From SG8-40 sp963792855 (GTDB lineage Bacteria > Pseudomonadota > Gammaproteobacteria > Burkholderiales > Eutrophovitaceae): a stretch of 64,000 nucleotides of DNA. How positions within the stretch are numbered: position 1 is the first letter of the stretch; each line of letters opens with the position of its first letter. The position numbers were made by a program, and so were the translations under genes. Below the pieces are notes generated by a model. It ran no database searches. It saw only the letters and a program-made list of their open reading frames with translations, and had not been told where the DNA came from. The stretch is from NCBI GenBank assembly GCA_963792855.1, contig CAWBXZ010000015.1:26468-90467 (forward strand). The letters are read 5' to 3'. Of this stretch, positions 8,583-17,154 are shown in pieces.

Positions 8583-10307
8583 TCAGACGTTCATTTGCTG
8601 CAGCAGATTCTCGATGCGATCGGAGACGTGGCTTCGCAGGATCTTCTGTGTTGTTCCTGCCAGATCCGCCACGCCGGTCTGAAGCACGACCTGTTTTACC
8701 GCCAGCAAATAGGCCGGGTGCATCGAAAACTGGCGTAAGCCGAAGCCGAGCAGCAAGCGCGTCAAGCGCGTGTCGCCCGCCATTTCACCGCAAACCGCAA
8801 CCGGTTTTCCGGTCCGGTTGGCGCTGCGGATGATGTGCGAAACCAGTTCGAGAACAGCGGGGTGCAGCGGGTCGTACAGGTGTGCGACCGTATCGTCGCT
8901 GCGGTCGATCGCAAGCGTGTACTGAATCAGGTCATTGGTGCCAATCGACAGGAAGTCGAGTTTTCGCATGAACATGTTGACCGACAGTGCGGCTGCCGGA
9001 ACTTCGATCATGCCGCCGACTTCAACCGCGTCGTCGTACGGTATGCCCTGTGTGTCCAGCGACGCCTTGGCCTCGGCAATGAGATGCAGCGACTGTTCGA
9101 TTTCATGCATCGAGGACAGCATCGGAATCAGGATCCGGATCCTGCCGTAATGCGAGGCGCGCAGAATGGCGCGCAACTGGTGATGGAACAAACGCGGCTC
9201 GGCGAGGCATAAGCGGATGGCCCGCAAGCCAAGCGCCGGATTCGGCGCGACGCGGCCGAAATTCTCCGCCTGCTTGTCCGCGCCGAGATCGAACGTGCGG
9301 ATCGTGACCGGCATGCCTTCCATTTCCTGCGCTACCCGGCGATATGACTCGAACTGCTCGTCCTCACTCGGCAGGTCGCCGCGGTTCAGAAACAGGAACT
9401 CGGTACGAAACAGTCCGATACCCGTGGCGCCGTTTTCTCTCGCCACGGCAACGTCATCGGGCAGTTCGATGTTGGCGTGCAATTCAACGTCGATGTGGTC
9501 CAGCGTGGCGGTCCTGGTTCGCGTGATGCGTTTGAGTTTCTCGCGTTCCAGCTGCAACTGGTCCTGGCGCAGCCTGTACTCGGTAAGGACAGACGCATCC
9601 GGATTGACGATGACCACTCCGTTGTTGCCGTCGACGATCAGCGTTTCGTTCTCGCGGATGAGCGTTCGCGCCAGATGCAAGGCCACTACCGAGGGTATGT
9701 TGAGACTGCGCGCCACGATTGCGGTGTGTGAGGTTGCGCCGCCAAGGTCGGTAATGAAGCTCGCAAAATGATGCTGCTTGAACACGATCACGTCGGCAGG
9801 AGACAGGTCGTGCGCCACCAGAATGGCGTTTTCTTCCGGGATGCCGCGCACCGCGTAGCCGGGGCGCCCCAGCAGCGCCTTGAGCACGCGCTCGACAACC
9901 TGGTGAATGTCGGCCTTGCGCTCTCGCAGATAAGCGTCCTCGATCCGGGCGAACTGCTCCACCAGGGCGTCCATTTGCAGCTTCAGCGCCCATTCGGCAT
10001 TGCAGCGCATGGATTCGATGAGCTGTTTGGGGACTTTGGACAGCGTCGAATCTTCGAGGATCATACGGTGCAGGTTGAGAAAGGCTTCGAACTCTGCCGG
10101 CGGCGCACCTGCCGGAATGTGGTTGGCGAGTTCCGTCAGGTCTTCGCGGACCTGGGCGATTGCGGCATCGAAACGGGATTGCTCGGTTGCAACCTGTGAC
10201 TCCGGAATGTCGTAGTGCGCGACTTCCAGCTGTGCATGCGACACCAGTTGGGCTCGCCCGATCGCAATGCCGCCGGATACGCCGACGCCATGTATCGTAA
10301 AGCTCAT
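8583..10307 (-). CDS. ptsI: phosphoenolpyruvate-protein phosphotransferase (PTS enzyme I)
   Basis: A 574-residue enzyme I that autophosphorylates from PEP and passes phosphate to HPr. The swivelling domain has the active-site His in GGATSHTAIVARS near residue 190. The PEP-binding barrel has GIGLFRTEFLFL, SIGTNDLIQYTLA and the Cys of PVAVCGEMAG. It is downstream of ptsH and the EIIA gene on the same strand. No PTS sugar permease is present, so this is a regulatory PTS like those tied to carbon and nitrogen control in betaproteobacteria. A 130-base gap separates it from ptsH. Confidence 0.96.
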   Translation of the reverse strand: MSFTIHGVGVSGGIAIGRAQLVSHAQLEVAHYDIPESQVATEQSRFDAAIAQVREDLTELANHIPAGAPPAEFEAFLNLHRMILEDSTLSKVPKQLIESMRCNAEWALKLQMDALVEQFARIEDAYLRERKADIHQVVERVLKALLGRPGYAVRGIPEENAILVAHDLSPADVIVFKQHHFASFITDLGGATSHTAIVARSLNIPSVVALHLARTLIRENETLIVDGNNGVVIVNPDASVLTEYRLRQDQLQLEREKLKRITRTRTATLDHIDVELHANIELPDDVAVARENGATGIGLFRTEFLFLNRGDLPSEDEQFESYRRVAQEMEGMPVTIRTFDLGADKQAENFGRVAPNPALGLRAIRLCLAEPRLFHHQLRAILRASHYGRIRILIPMLSSMHEIEQSLHLIAEAKASLDTQGIPYDDAVEVGGMIEVPAAALSVNMFMRKLDFLSIGTNDLIQYTLAIDRSDDTVAHLYDPLHPAVLELVSHIIRSANRTGKPVAVCGEMAGDTRLTRLLLGFGLRQFSMHPAYLLAVKQVVLQTGVADLAGTTQKILRSHVSDRIENLLQQMNV

Positions 10308-10437
10308 GACGTGGTGAGGCTCATGAAACGCCGAGGCTGGTAAGACCAGTGAAACTCATTGGATGTGGAAATGCATCCACGGCTTTGATCCGTTGCCCTA
10401 CATTGCAATGCGCGCGTGACAACAAGATGACAAGCGC

Positions 10438-10708
10438 TCATTCACCCTCTCCGAACTTGTCCTCGATCAAGGCCGACCAATGCATCCATTGCCGCCTGCT
10501 CGTCCGGTCCGTCCGTTTCGAGTTCGACGCTGCTTCCCTTTGCCGCTGCCAGCATCATGACGCCCATGATGCTCTTGGCATTGACACGGCGGCCGTCGCG
10601 CGACATCCACACCTCGCACTGGAAACTGCTGGCGAGTTGGGTGAGTTTGGCCGACGCCCTGGCGTGCAAGCCGAGGCGGTTAACGATTTCGATGTCCTGA
10701 CGCAGCAT
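10438..10708 (-). CDS. ptsH: phosphocarrier protein HPr, apparent frameshift near the C terminus
   Basis: HPr of the regulatory PTS. His15 in GLHARASAK and Ser46 in NAKSIMGVM are at the canonical positions. As written, the frame ends LVGLDRGQVRRG and stops at 10442, an unusual tail. Removing one base from the CC pair at 10473-10474 gives LVALIEDKFGEGE with a stop at 10438. That is exactly the ending HPr proteins normally have. The break is therefore either a one-base sequencing error or a recent mutation that changes only the last helix. The start overlaps the end of the EIIA gene by 29 bases. Confidence 0.93.
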
Positions 10709-11105
10709 TGCGAACCTGACTGAATGGTATTTGCATGACGCCTTCCGCGCCGCCCGACAGAGCCTTGTCGACGACGATCCGCAACGGATCGTCCCTGTAG
10801 GTCAGCGCGCGTATCAGCATCGGCAGATTGACGCCGGCGACCCCTTCGACTTTCCCCGGGGTCAGCAACCGGCTCGCGATATTACACGGTGTCGCCCCGA
10901 TGATGTCGGAAAACACCAGCACGCCGCTGCCCTGGTCGAGTGTGCGCAGGAGCCTGATTGCCTGCGGCACAATCTGTTCGGGATCGTCCTGTGGCGTGAT
11001 GCCGATCTGCATGACGTAGGGCGGGCGGGCGCCCATCACGTGGCTGGCACATTGAATCAGGCTTTCGCCAAGAGTGCCGTGGGTAATCAGGAGTATTCCA
11101 ACCAT
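10680..11105 (-). CDS. PTS mannose/fructose-family EIIA component
   Basis: A 141-residue EIIA-Man domain protein. The phosphorylated His is in LLITHGTLGESL near the N terminus, and the fold markers VFSDIIGATPCN and GVNLPMLIRAL are clear. ATG 11105 begins MVGILLITHG; upstream in-frame residues have no family similarity. EIIA-Man, HPr and EI without EIIB/EIIC form the truncated PTS typical of betaproteobacteria, where the EIIA acts as a regulator rather than in sugar import. It lies between gshB and ptsH and overlaps ptsH. Confidence 0.93.
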   Translation of the reverse strand: MVGILLITHGTLGESLIQCASHVMGARPPYVMQIGITPQDDPEQIVPQAIRLLRTLDQGSGVLVFSDIIGATPCNIASRLLTPGKVEGVAGVNLPMLIRALTYRDDPLRIVVDKALSGGAEGVMQIPFSQVRNAASGHRNR

Positions 11106-11215
11106 CTTCAGCGCAGGTGCCAGTCCGCCAAACCACGCATTGTAACGCCGCAGGCGCCGGTATGCCGGGTTTGCAACTTCACGCCGCGGCCGGAAGTCGT
11201 CGTGCGGTCGAGCGT

Positions 11216-12160
11216 TTACCCGGCAAGGTTTCTCTCCAGCGCGTCGATAAACATGCCGGCAACATTGCACTCGGTCTGGTCGTGGATCTCGCGCATGCAG
11301 GTCGGGCTGGTGACATTGACTTCGGTCAGCTTGCCGCCGATGACGTCAAGGCCCACCAGTAACAGGCCGCAGGCCTTGAGTTCGGGGCCCAGCGCTTCCG
11401 CGATTTCGCGCTCGCGCGGTGTAATCGGCATCGCCACGCCGCGACCGCCGGCCGCGAGGTTGCCGCGGTTCTCTCCCGGCTTGGGAATGCGCGCGAGTGT
11501 GTATGGCACCGGGGAGCCGTCGATGACGAGCACGCGCTTGTCGCCTTCGCTGATCTCGGGGATGAAGCGTTGCGCCATGATGGTACGCCGCCCCAGTTGC
11601 GTCAGTGTTTCGATGATTACCCCCAGGTTGGGGTCGTCATGGCGGGAGCGGAAAATCGACGCACCGCCCATGCCGTCCAGCGGCTTCAGGATCACGTCGA
11701 TATGTTCCTCGGCAAAATCTCGGATGAGGGATTCATGCCGGGTGACCAGCGTTGGTGCGATGAACTCCGCAAACCGGGCGATGGACAGTTTTTCGTTGAA
11801 ATCGCGGATTGCGCCTGGCCGGTTGAACACCGGTGTCCCTTCTTCTTCCGCCAATTCGAGCAGGTAGGTACTGTAGACGTACTCCATGTCGAATGGCGGA
11901 TCCTTGCGCATGATGATGCAATCGAAGTCCTTCGGCGACATCGCACGGCGCCCGCTCACCCGATACCAGTCCTTGTCGTTACCGGTTAGTTCGAGATCCT
12001 GGGCAAAGCAGACTATCTGCCCGCTGTTCCAGACCAGGTCCTCCTGCCGCATCACTGCAAGGCGGTGCCCGCGTCCGTCCGCCTCCTGCATCATCGCGTA
12101 GGAGGTGTCCTTGTAGGTCTTGATGCTTTCGAGCGGGTCGAGGATAAACAGAATTCTCAT
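11216..12160 (-). CDS. gshB: glutathione synthetase
   Basis: A 314-residue ATP-grasp ligase that joins gamma-glutamylcysteine and glycine. Seen: MRILFILDPLESIKTYKDTS at the start, IMRKDPPFDMEYVYSTYLLE, the ATP-grasp loop KPLDGMGGASIFR, and GLDVIGGKLTEVNVTSPTCM at the end. All are GshB signatures. ATG 12160 is used; ATG 12166 two codons upstream is equally near the AGAAGAA stretch. In many betaproteobacteria gshA precedes gshB after amtB; here gshA is absent and a terminator-like hairpin and about 250 bases lie between. Confidence 0.95.
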   Translation of the reverse strand: MRILFILDPLESIKTYKDTSYAMMQEADGRGHRLAVMRQEDLVWNSGQIVCFAQDLELTGNDKDWYRVSGRRAMSPKDFDCIIMRKDPPFDMEYVYSTYLLELAEEEGTPVFNRPGAIRDFNEKLSIARFAEFIAPTLVTRHESLIRDFAEEHIDVILKPLDGMGGASIFRSRHDDPNLGVIIETLTQLGRRTIMAQRFIPEISEGDKRVLVIDGSPVPYTLARIPKPGENRGNLAAGGRGVAMPITPREREIAEALGPELKACGLLLVGLDVIGGKLTEVNVTSPTCMREIHDQTECNVAGMFIDALERNLAG

Positions 12161-12319
12161 GAACATTTCTTCTGCTGTCCGATGGCAATTGTCATCGCCC
12201 GACAGCCTGGAATAAGAGTGGGTGAGGGCAGTGCGCGAGTGTGCGCGGATTGTAGCAGAGGGTTTCGGCCGTGCTGCGGGCCGGAGTAGATACCGGTTCG
12301 CGATCGAATCTGCGCACGC

Positions 12320-12350
12320 AAAAAAAACGGGCGCCTCGAAAGGCGCCCGC
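12320..12350 (-). terminator. intrinsic terminator downstream of amtB
   Basis: On the minus strand a perfect 9-bp GC stem (CGGGCGCCT with AGGCGCCCG, 12328-12349) with a 4-base loop is followed by a run of eight T. It lies about 65 bases after the amtB stop and before gshB, so it should end the glnK-amtB transcript. A weaker GGGGCC/GGCCCC pair lies between it and amtB. Confidence 0.9.
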
Positions 12351-12415
12351 AAGGGGGAGGGTGTTACAGGGGTTGGTTGACAGGGGCCCCGCTTTGTTTT
12401 TGTCGGCCCCGGTGC

Positions 12416-13708
12416 TTAAACGTGGTAGGCGACCTCGCCGTGTTGTGTCGCGTCGAGACCTTCGCGTTCCTCGTCTTCCGGCACCCGCAGTCCGATGACC
12501 GCATCGATTATCTTGAACAGGATGAAGCTGATAATGCCTGTCCAGACGATGGTGACCAGTACGCTGACGATCTGGGTCACGACCTGGCCGCCCATGGTGA
12601 CGCCTTCGGCGAAACCACCGCCGCCGAACGAGGTCGAGGCGAGGAAGCCGGTGCCGATGGCGCCGATAATGCCGCCGACACCATGTACGCCGAACACATC
12701 AAGCGAATCGTCGTAGCCGAACATCGACTTCAGTCCGGTCACTGCCCAGAAACACACGATGCCGGAGATGATGCCGAGAATGATGGCACCCATCGGCCCG
12801 ACAAAAGCGCATGCGGGAGTGATCGCGACGAGGCCGGCAACTGCGCCGGAGGCGCCGCCAAGCATGGTCGGCTTGCCGCGCGCAATCCACTCGATGAACA
12901 GCCAGCCGAGTACCGCGGCAGCGGTTGCGAGTTGGGTGTTGATCAGTACCAGCCCGGCAGTGCCGTCCGCGGCGAGTTCGCTGCCGACGTTGAAGCCGTA
13001 CCAGCCCACCCACAGCAGTGACGCCCCGACCATCGTGAAGGTCAGGTTATGCGGGGGCATGGCTTCCTTGCCGTAGCCGATGCGCTTGCCCAGCACGATG
13101 CAGCCAACCAGCGCGGCAATGCCGGCATTGATGTGCACCACGGTACCGCCGGCGAAGTCCATCGCACCCATTTGGCCGAGGAATCCACCGCCCCACACCA
13201 TGTGCGCGATCGGGATGTAGCACAGGAACAGCCACAACACCATGAACCACAGCACTGCGGAGAACTTGATGCGCTCGGCAAAGGCGCCGACGATCAGCGC
13301 CGGCGTAATGCAGGCGAAGGTCAGCTGGAAGGTCACGAACACATACTCGGGAATGGTGCCGCTGAGCGAATCCGGTGTGATGCCCGACAGGAACGATTTG
13401 CTGAAGCCGCCGTAGATGGAATTGAACGGCCCTTCGGTGAACGTCAGGCTGTAGCCGAACAGCGCCCAGAGGATCGACATCAGGGCGAACGTGGCGAAAA
13501 CCTGCATCAGCACTGACAGCATGTTCTTGGCGCGTACCAGGCCGCCATAGAACAAGGCCAGTCCGGGGATGGTCATCATGATGACCAGTACGGTGGCGAC
13601 AATCATCCACGAGGTATCGCCCGAATCGAGCGTGTCCTGCGCCAGCACCGGCGTGGCGGCGGTGAGTGCTCCCGCCAGCGCGGACCACGAAAGGATTTTT
13701 CTGAGCAT
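12416..13708 (-). CDS. amtB: ammonium transporter Amt
   Basis: A 430-residue channel of the Amt/Mep/Rh family with an N-terminal signal sequence (cleavage near VLAQD) followed by eleven hydrophobic segments. Family marks include MTIPGLALFYGGLVR, DFAGGTVVHINAGIAALVG with the first pore His, and the late VFGVHGVGGIIGAI with the second. The C-terminal tail is charged, as expected for contact with GlnK. It begins 12 bases after the glnK stop, the conserved pairing in which GlnK blocks the channel when nitrogen is plentiful. Confidence 0.96.
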   Translation of the reverse strand: MLRKILSWSALAGALTAATPVLAQDTLDSGDTSWMIVATVLVIMMTIPGLALFYGGLVRAKNMLSVLMQVFATFALMSILWALFGYSLTFTEGPFNSIYGGFSKSFLSGITPDSLSGTIPEYVFVTFQLTFACITPALIVGAFAERIKFSAVLWFMVLWLFLCYIPIAHMVWGGGFLGQMGAMDFAGGTVVHINAGIAALVGCIVLGKRIGYGKEAMPPHNLTFTMVGASLLWVGWYGFNVGSELAADGTAGLVLINTQLATAAAVLGWLFIEWIARGKPTMLGGASGAVAGLVAITPACAFVGPMGAIILGIISGIVCFWAVTGLKSMFGYDDSLDVFGVHGVGGIIGAIGTGFLASTSFGGGGFAEGVTMGGQVVTQIVSVLVTIVWTGIISFILFKIIDAVIGLRVPEDEEREGLDATQHGEVAYHV

Positions 13709-13720
13709 TCCTGTTCTCCC

Positions 13721-14059
13721 TTACAGAGCATCCGCGCCGGTTTCGCCGGTGCGGATACGTACAACCTGTTCGAGATCGAAAACGAAGATCTTGCCGTCGC
13801 CGATTTTTCCGGTATTGGCTGATTTTTCGATCGCTTCAATGGCCTGATCAAGGACGTCGTCCTTGATGGCCGCTTCGATTTTTACCTTCGGTAGAAAATC
13901 GACGACGTACTCGGCACCGCGATACAGCTCGGTGTGTCCTTTCTGTCGGCCGAATCCCTTGACTTCGGTCACGGTGATGCCCTGTACGCCAATGGCGGAC
14001 AGCGCTTCGCGGACCTCATCAAGCTTGAACGGCTTGATCACTGCACTCACGAGTTTCAT
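13721..14059 (-). CDS. glnK: nitrogen regulatory protein P-II
   Basis: A 112-residue P-II protein. The T-loop contains Tyr51 in RGAEYVVDFLPK, the uridylylation site; the ATP-binding B-loop KIGDGKIFV and C-loop are intact. Pairing with amtB and the sigma-54 promoter upstream favour the GlnK name over GlnB. GlnK senses 2-oxoglutarate and ATP/ADP and controls AmtB and nitrogen regulators. Confidence 0.95.
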   Translation of the reverse strand: MKLVSAVIKPFKLDEVREALSAIGVQGITVTEVKGFGRQKGHTELYRGAEYVVDFLPKVKIEAAIKDDVLDQAIEAIEKSANTGKIGDGKIFVFDLEQVVRIRTGETGADAL

Positions 14060-14176
14060 GTTGTCTCCAGTTACCTAAGATGTTGAGCCCGGCGCTGCGC
14101 CGGGAATTCAATGTGCGGGTGCCTGCATCGTTCGCTGCCAGGCCCCGGATCCGGACAATCCAGCGCCAGTCGTTTT

Positions 14177-14192
14177 TGCAGGTTGTGTGCCA
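14177..14192 (-). promoter_or_regulatory. sigma-54 (RpoN) promoter for glnK-amtB
   Basis: Minus-strand TGGCACACAACCTGCA matches the -24/-12 consensus TGGCACNNNNNTTGCA at all but one defined base, with exactly ten bases between the GG and GC doublets. It would start transcription near 14166, giving a leader of about 105 bases before glnK. NtrC-like boxes are found upstream at the expected distance. Confidence 0.85.
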
Positions 14193-14254
14193 GCTAGAAA
14201 ACATATTAAATATCAAATAGTTAAAGGATTTCAGGCCCAGTTACGCGAGATTTA

Positions 14255-14302
14255 CGCACCAATGCGGTGCATCATCGCGAGAAGCAGTCCCAAATTGGTG
14301 CG
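14255..14302. promoter_or_regulatory. pair of NtrC-like enhancer boxes upstream of glnK
   Basis: Box 1 (14255-14271) reads CGCACCAATGCGGTGCA and fits TGCACC-N5-GGTGCA except for the first base. Box 2 (14286-14302) keeps the right half, GGTGCG, with the same N5 spacing and a weaker left half. Their centres are 31 bases apart, about three helical turns, and lie some 70-110 bases upstream of the sigma-54 promoter. This layout matches known NtrC enhancers. The rest of 14060-14452 holds no gene. Confidence 0.75.
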
Positions 14303-14452
14303 ACCCCGTTTCGAGCCTTCGCTGCTGCTGGTGCCGTCAGGAAATCCCGCCACGCCGAGTGCAACAACGTGATGCCGGGATTTCCGTCGGGTAATGCCAT
14401 AACCGCGTTCTGACAGGGCGAATGCACGATGTCATCGACCTGTGCAGTTTCC

Positions 14453-15166
14453 TCAGAAGCTCTTGGATATCGAGAAGAAGACGCGATCCTCGGCGATAGC
14501 GGGAGGATTATCGATGTCGGTGTCGGTCCAGGCGAGCGTGTAATCCAGCCCGGTATAGGTGCCGTCACTGTAGGTCGCATAGACCTTGTAGTCGTCGTAA
14601 TCGGCTGTGTCGTTGGGTGTGCCCGCCGTGGAGCCGTCGTACATCGTCGTGCCGTAGCTTCCGCCAATCGCCAGCCCCATCGGGAAGGCGTACTCGGCGG
14701 CAATATTGAAATAGCCGGAGCCCTTGGCATCGGTGATGCCGAATGCTTCGTCGCTGATGGTGTAGTTGTAGGCGGCCGACAGCCATTTCCATGCGCCTTT
14801 GAGGTAGACCTCGTCGGTGTTCAGGCTGCTTTCTCCAGGGTAGTCGTAGTGGAGGTAACCAACATCCATCCCCCAGTCGCCCCAGGTTTTTGCCCAGCCG
14901 ACATACGCATCGAGTTCTACCGACGTGTCGGAATTGAAATCGACGTTGGAAGCCCACGCGCCGGCATAAAGCCCGGTCGGTTCGCTCGACCAGTCGAATC
15001 CGCCTTGCACGGCGAACTTTTCATCGGTCTGGGAAATGCCGCGGAACACGTAATCGGTGGTGAACGTCAGGTTGGCGCTGATCGGCATCGAGGGCTCCGC
15101 CGAGGCGACGCCGGGCAGCGCGAGCGCGGCGGCGAGGGCAATTGCGGTTTTTTTGGCTTCAAACAT
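14453..15166 (-). CDS. TorF-family putative outer-membrane porin (TIGR02001)
   Basis: A 237-residue exported beta-barrel protein. It has a signal peptide (ALAAALALPGVASA) and then the family start ANLTFTTDYVFRGISQTDEKFAVQGG. It ends in Phe, as outer-membrane barrels do (FFSISKSF). It repeatedly alternates aromatic and polar residues in short strands. ATG 15166 is preceded by AGGAGA. In several proteobacteria this family sits beside glnK-amtB, as here, suggesting a link to nitrogen uptake, but the transported solute is unknown. The intergenic NtrC/sigma-54 elements are downstream of this gene, so it has its own promoter. Confidence 0.85.
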   Translation of the reverse strand: MFEAKKTAIALAAALALPGVASAEPSMPISANLTFTTDYVFRGISQTDEKFAVQGGFDWSSEPTGLYAGAWASNVDFNSDTSVELDAYVGWAKTWGDWGMDVGYLHYDYPGESSLNTDEVYLKGAWKWLSAAYNYTISDEAFGITDAKGSGYFNIAAEYAFPMGLAIGGSYGTTMYDGSTAGTPNDTADYDDYKVYATYSDGTYTGLDYTLAWTDTDIDNPPAIAEDRVFFSISKSF

Positions 15167-15400
15167 GACTGTCTCCTGTTACAAGATGGAAGGAACAATG
15201 CAAAAGTGCGATGGTGCATTACGCAATCGGCGTACCATGGCAATAAATATAATTTAAACAGATAGTTAGATGATTTCTCCATTATCGTTATGCTGCGTCG
15301 CCGCATCAGGCTGGTGCGAACTTGCGGGCGAATGCACCAGAGCTGAGCAGGATGTTGGCGGGACGCCGTTTGTTACACTCGCGCGCGGGAGGCAAACACT

Positions 15401-15649
15401 GTGGATACCAAAGTGCTCGATGAAATCAGCCGGCGTGTCGATGACCTGATCGCGAACACGCCGGTCGAGGACGTGCGGAAGAACCTGCGTGCATTGATGT
15501 CGGGCTGGTTCACGCGGCTCGATCTCGTTACCCGGGAAGAGTTCGATGTTCAGCAGTCGGTCCTGCAACGCACCCGCGAGAAGTTGTCGCTGATGGAAGC
15601 CCGTGTCGCCGAGCTGGAGCGCGCGCTCGGCGGCCGGAACGAAGACTGA
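15401..15649 (+). CDS. ubiK: ubiquinone biosynthesis accessory factor UbiK (YqiC family)
   Basis: An 82-residue protein with a C-terminal coiled coil. The central RKNLRALMSGWFTRLDLVTREEFDVQQ and the following heptads are typical of the BMFP/UbiK family, which helps assemble the ubiquinone biosynthesis complex. The start is GTG 15401, with GGGAGG eight bases upstream; no ATG fits. comM follows after 14 bases, an order seen in many proteobacteria. Confidence 0.9.
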   Translation: MDTKVLDEISRRVDDLIANTPVEDVRKNLRALMSGWFTRLDLVTREEFDVQQSVLQRTREKLSLMEARVAELERALGGRNED

Positions 15650-15663
15650 GCCTCCAGCCAGCC

Positions 15664-17154
15664 ATGTCGCTCGCGGTTCTCTACAGTCGGGCGTTATCGG
15701 GCATGGACGCCCCGCTGGTCACTACCGAGGTGCATCTGGCCGCGGGGCTGCCGAGTTTTACCATCGTGGGTTTGCCCGAGGCCGAGGTGAAGGAGGCGCG
15801 CGATCGCGTTCGCTCGGCACTGATCAATTGCCGTTTCGAATTTCCGGCCCGGCGCATCACCGTCAACCTGGCGCCGGCCGACTTGCCCAAGGAAAGCGGA
15901 CGGTTCGATCTGCCGATCGCCATCGGCATACTTGCCGCCTCCGGGCAGCTGCCGAAGGATCAACTGGGCCAGTACGAGTTTGCGGGAGAGCTGGCGCTGA
16001 CTGGCGAACTGCGTCCGATTCGCGGGGCGCTTGCCATGACCTACCGTGCCCATGGTTCTGGCCGTGCCTTTGTGCTGCCGGAGGCGAGTGCCGGAGAAGC
16101 AGCGCTGGTCGGGCAAGCGAAAGTTTATGGTGCCGGCAACCTGCTCGAGGTCTGCGCCCATCTCGCCGGGCGCGAGCAACTCGATTGCCGGCGCCGGAAC
16201 CCGCAGCCGGACGCCTCGGCCGTTGCCGACATGGCGGATGTCAAAGGGCAGGTCGAAGCCCGGCGGGCGCTCGAGATTGCCGCCGCCGGCGGACACAGCA
16301 TCCTGATGGCCGGACCTCCGGGTACCGGCAAGACCATGCTGGCGGAACGGCTGGCCGGTATATTGCCGCCGATGACGGATACTGAGGCGCTCGAATCTGC
16401 CGCCATCCAGTCGCTTGGCTCGCAGGGATTTGACGTCAGTCGATGGAAACAACGTCCATACCGGGCGCCGCATCACAGTGCATCGGCCGTGGCGCTGGTT
16501 GGCGGCGGCAGCCAGCCGCGCCCGGGCGAGATCTCGATGGCGATGCACGGCGTGCTGTTTCTCGATGAACTGCCCGAGTTCGCCCGCAATGTGCTCGAGG
16601 TGCTGCGCGAACCGCTCGAATCGGGGCGGATCGTTGTGTCGCGAGCGGCACGGCAGGCTGAATTCCCGGCGCGATTCCAACTGGTCGCCGCAATGAACCC
16701 CTGCCCCTGCGGTTATCTCGGTCATTACAACGAACGCTGCCGGTGCACACCGGAACAGGTGGCGCGTTACCGTGGCCGTATTTCCGGTCCGCTGCTGGAC
16801 CGCATCGATATCCAGGTCGAGGTTCCGGCGGTGGCGGAAAGCGATATTGCGGGCAAGCAATGGGGAGAGTCGAGCGAAGCGGTGCGTGCGCGCACCGCGC
16901 GCGCCCGCGAAATACAGCTGTCGCGCCAGGGCAAGACGAACGCAATGCTGGGTGTGCAGGAAACCGAGCAATACTGCAGCCCGGATGCAGAGGGTGAAAA
17001 GCTCGTGCGTTCGGCACTGACGCGACTCGGGCTTTCGGCACGCGCCTATCACCGCGTGCTGCGGATCGGCCGTACGATCGCCGATCTCGCGGCGAGCCCC
17101 CAGGTGGGTGCGCAGCATCTTGCCGAGGCAATACAGTACCGAAGGTTTGCATGA
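15664..17154 (+). CDS. comM: YifB/ComM family Mg-chelatase-like AAA+ ATPase
   Basis: A 496-residue hexameric helicase-like ATPase that in naturally competent bacteria promotes branch migration during integration of incoming DNA. The Lon-like N-terminal domain (about 1-180) contains LPSFTIVGLPEAEVKEARDR. The AAA+ domain has Walker A GPPGTGKT, Walker B GVLFLDELPEF, and the Cys-rich insert NPCPCGYLGH with CRC. The C-terminal domain has RAYHRVLRIGRTIADL. Full length. Its stop overlaps the next ATG by four bases. Confidence 0.95.
   Translation: MSLAVLYSRALSGMDAPLVTTEVHLAAGLPSFTIVGLPEAEVKEARDRVRSALINCRFEFPARRITVNLAPADLPKESGRFDLPIAIGILAASGQLPKDQLGQYEFAGELALTGELRPIRGALAMTYRAHGSGRAFVLPEASAGEAALVGQAKVYGAGNLLEVCAHLAGREQLDCRRRNPQPDASAVADMADVKGQVEARRALEIAAAGGHSILMAGPPGTGKTMLAERLAGILPPMTDTEALESAAIQSLGSQGFDVSRWKQRPYRAPHHSASAVALVGGGSQPRPGEISMAMHGVLFLDELPEFARNVLEVLREPLESGRIVVSRAARQAEFPARFQLVAAMNPCPCGYLGHYNERCRCTPEQVARYRGRISGPLLDRIDIQVEVPAVAESDIAGKQWGESSEAVRARTARAREIQLSRQGKTNAMLGVQETEQYCSPDAEGEKLVRSALTRLGLSARAYHRVLRIGRTIADLAASPQVGAQHLAEAIQYRRFA

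Noticed and set aside
15190..15225. NtrC or sigma-54 site in front of the TorF porin
   Set aside because: Only a single GGTGCA half-site is present and the spacing to any GG/GC doublet is wrong.
15694..17118. A 474-codon frame antisense to comM
   Set aside because: Shadow frame; comM is full length with all AAA+ motifs.
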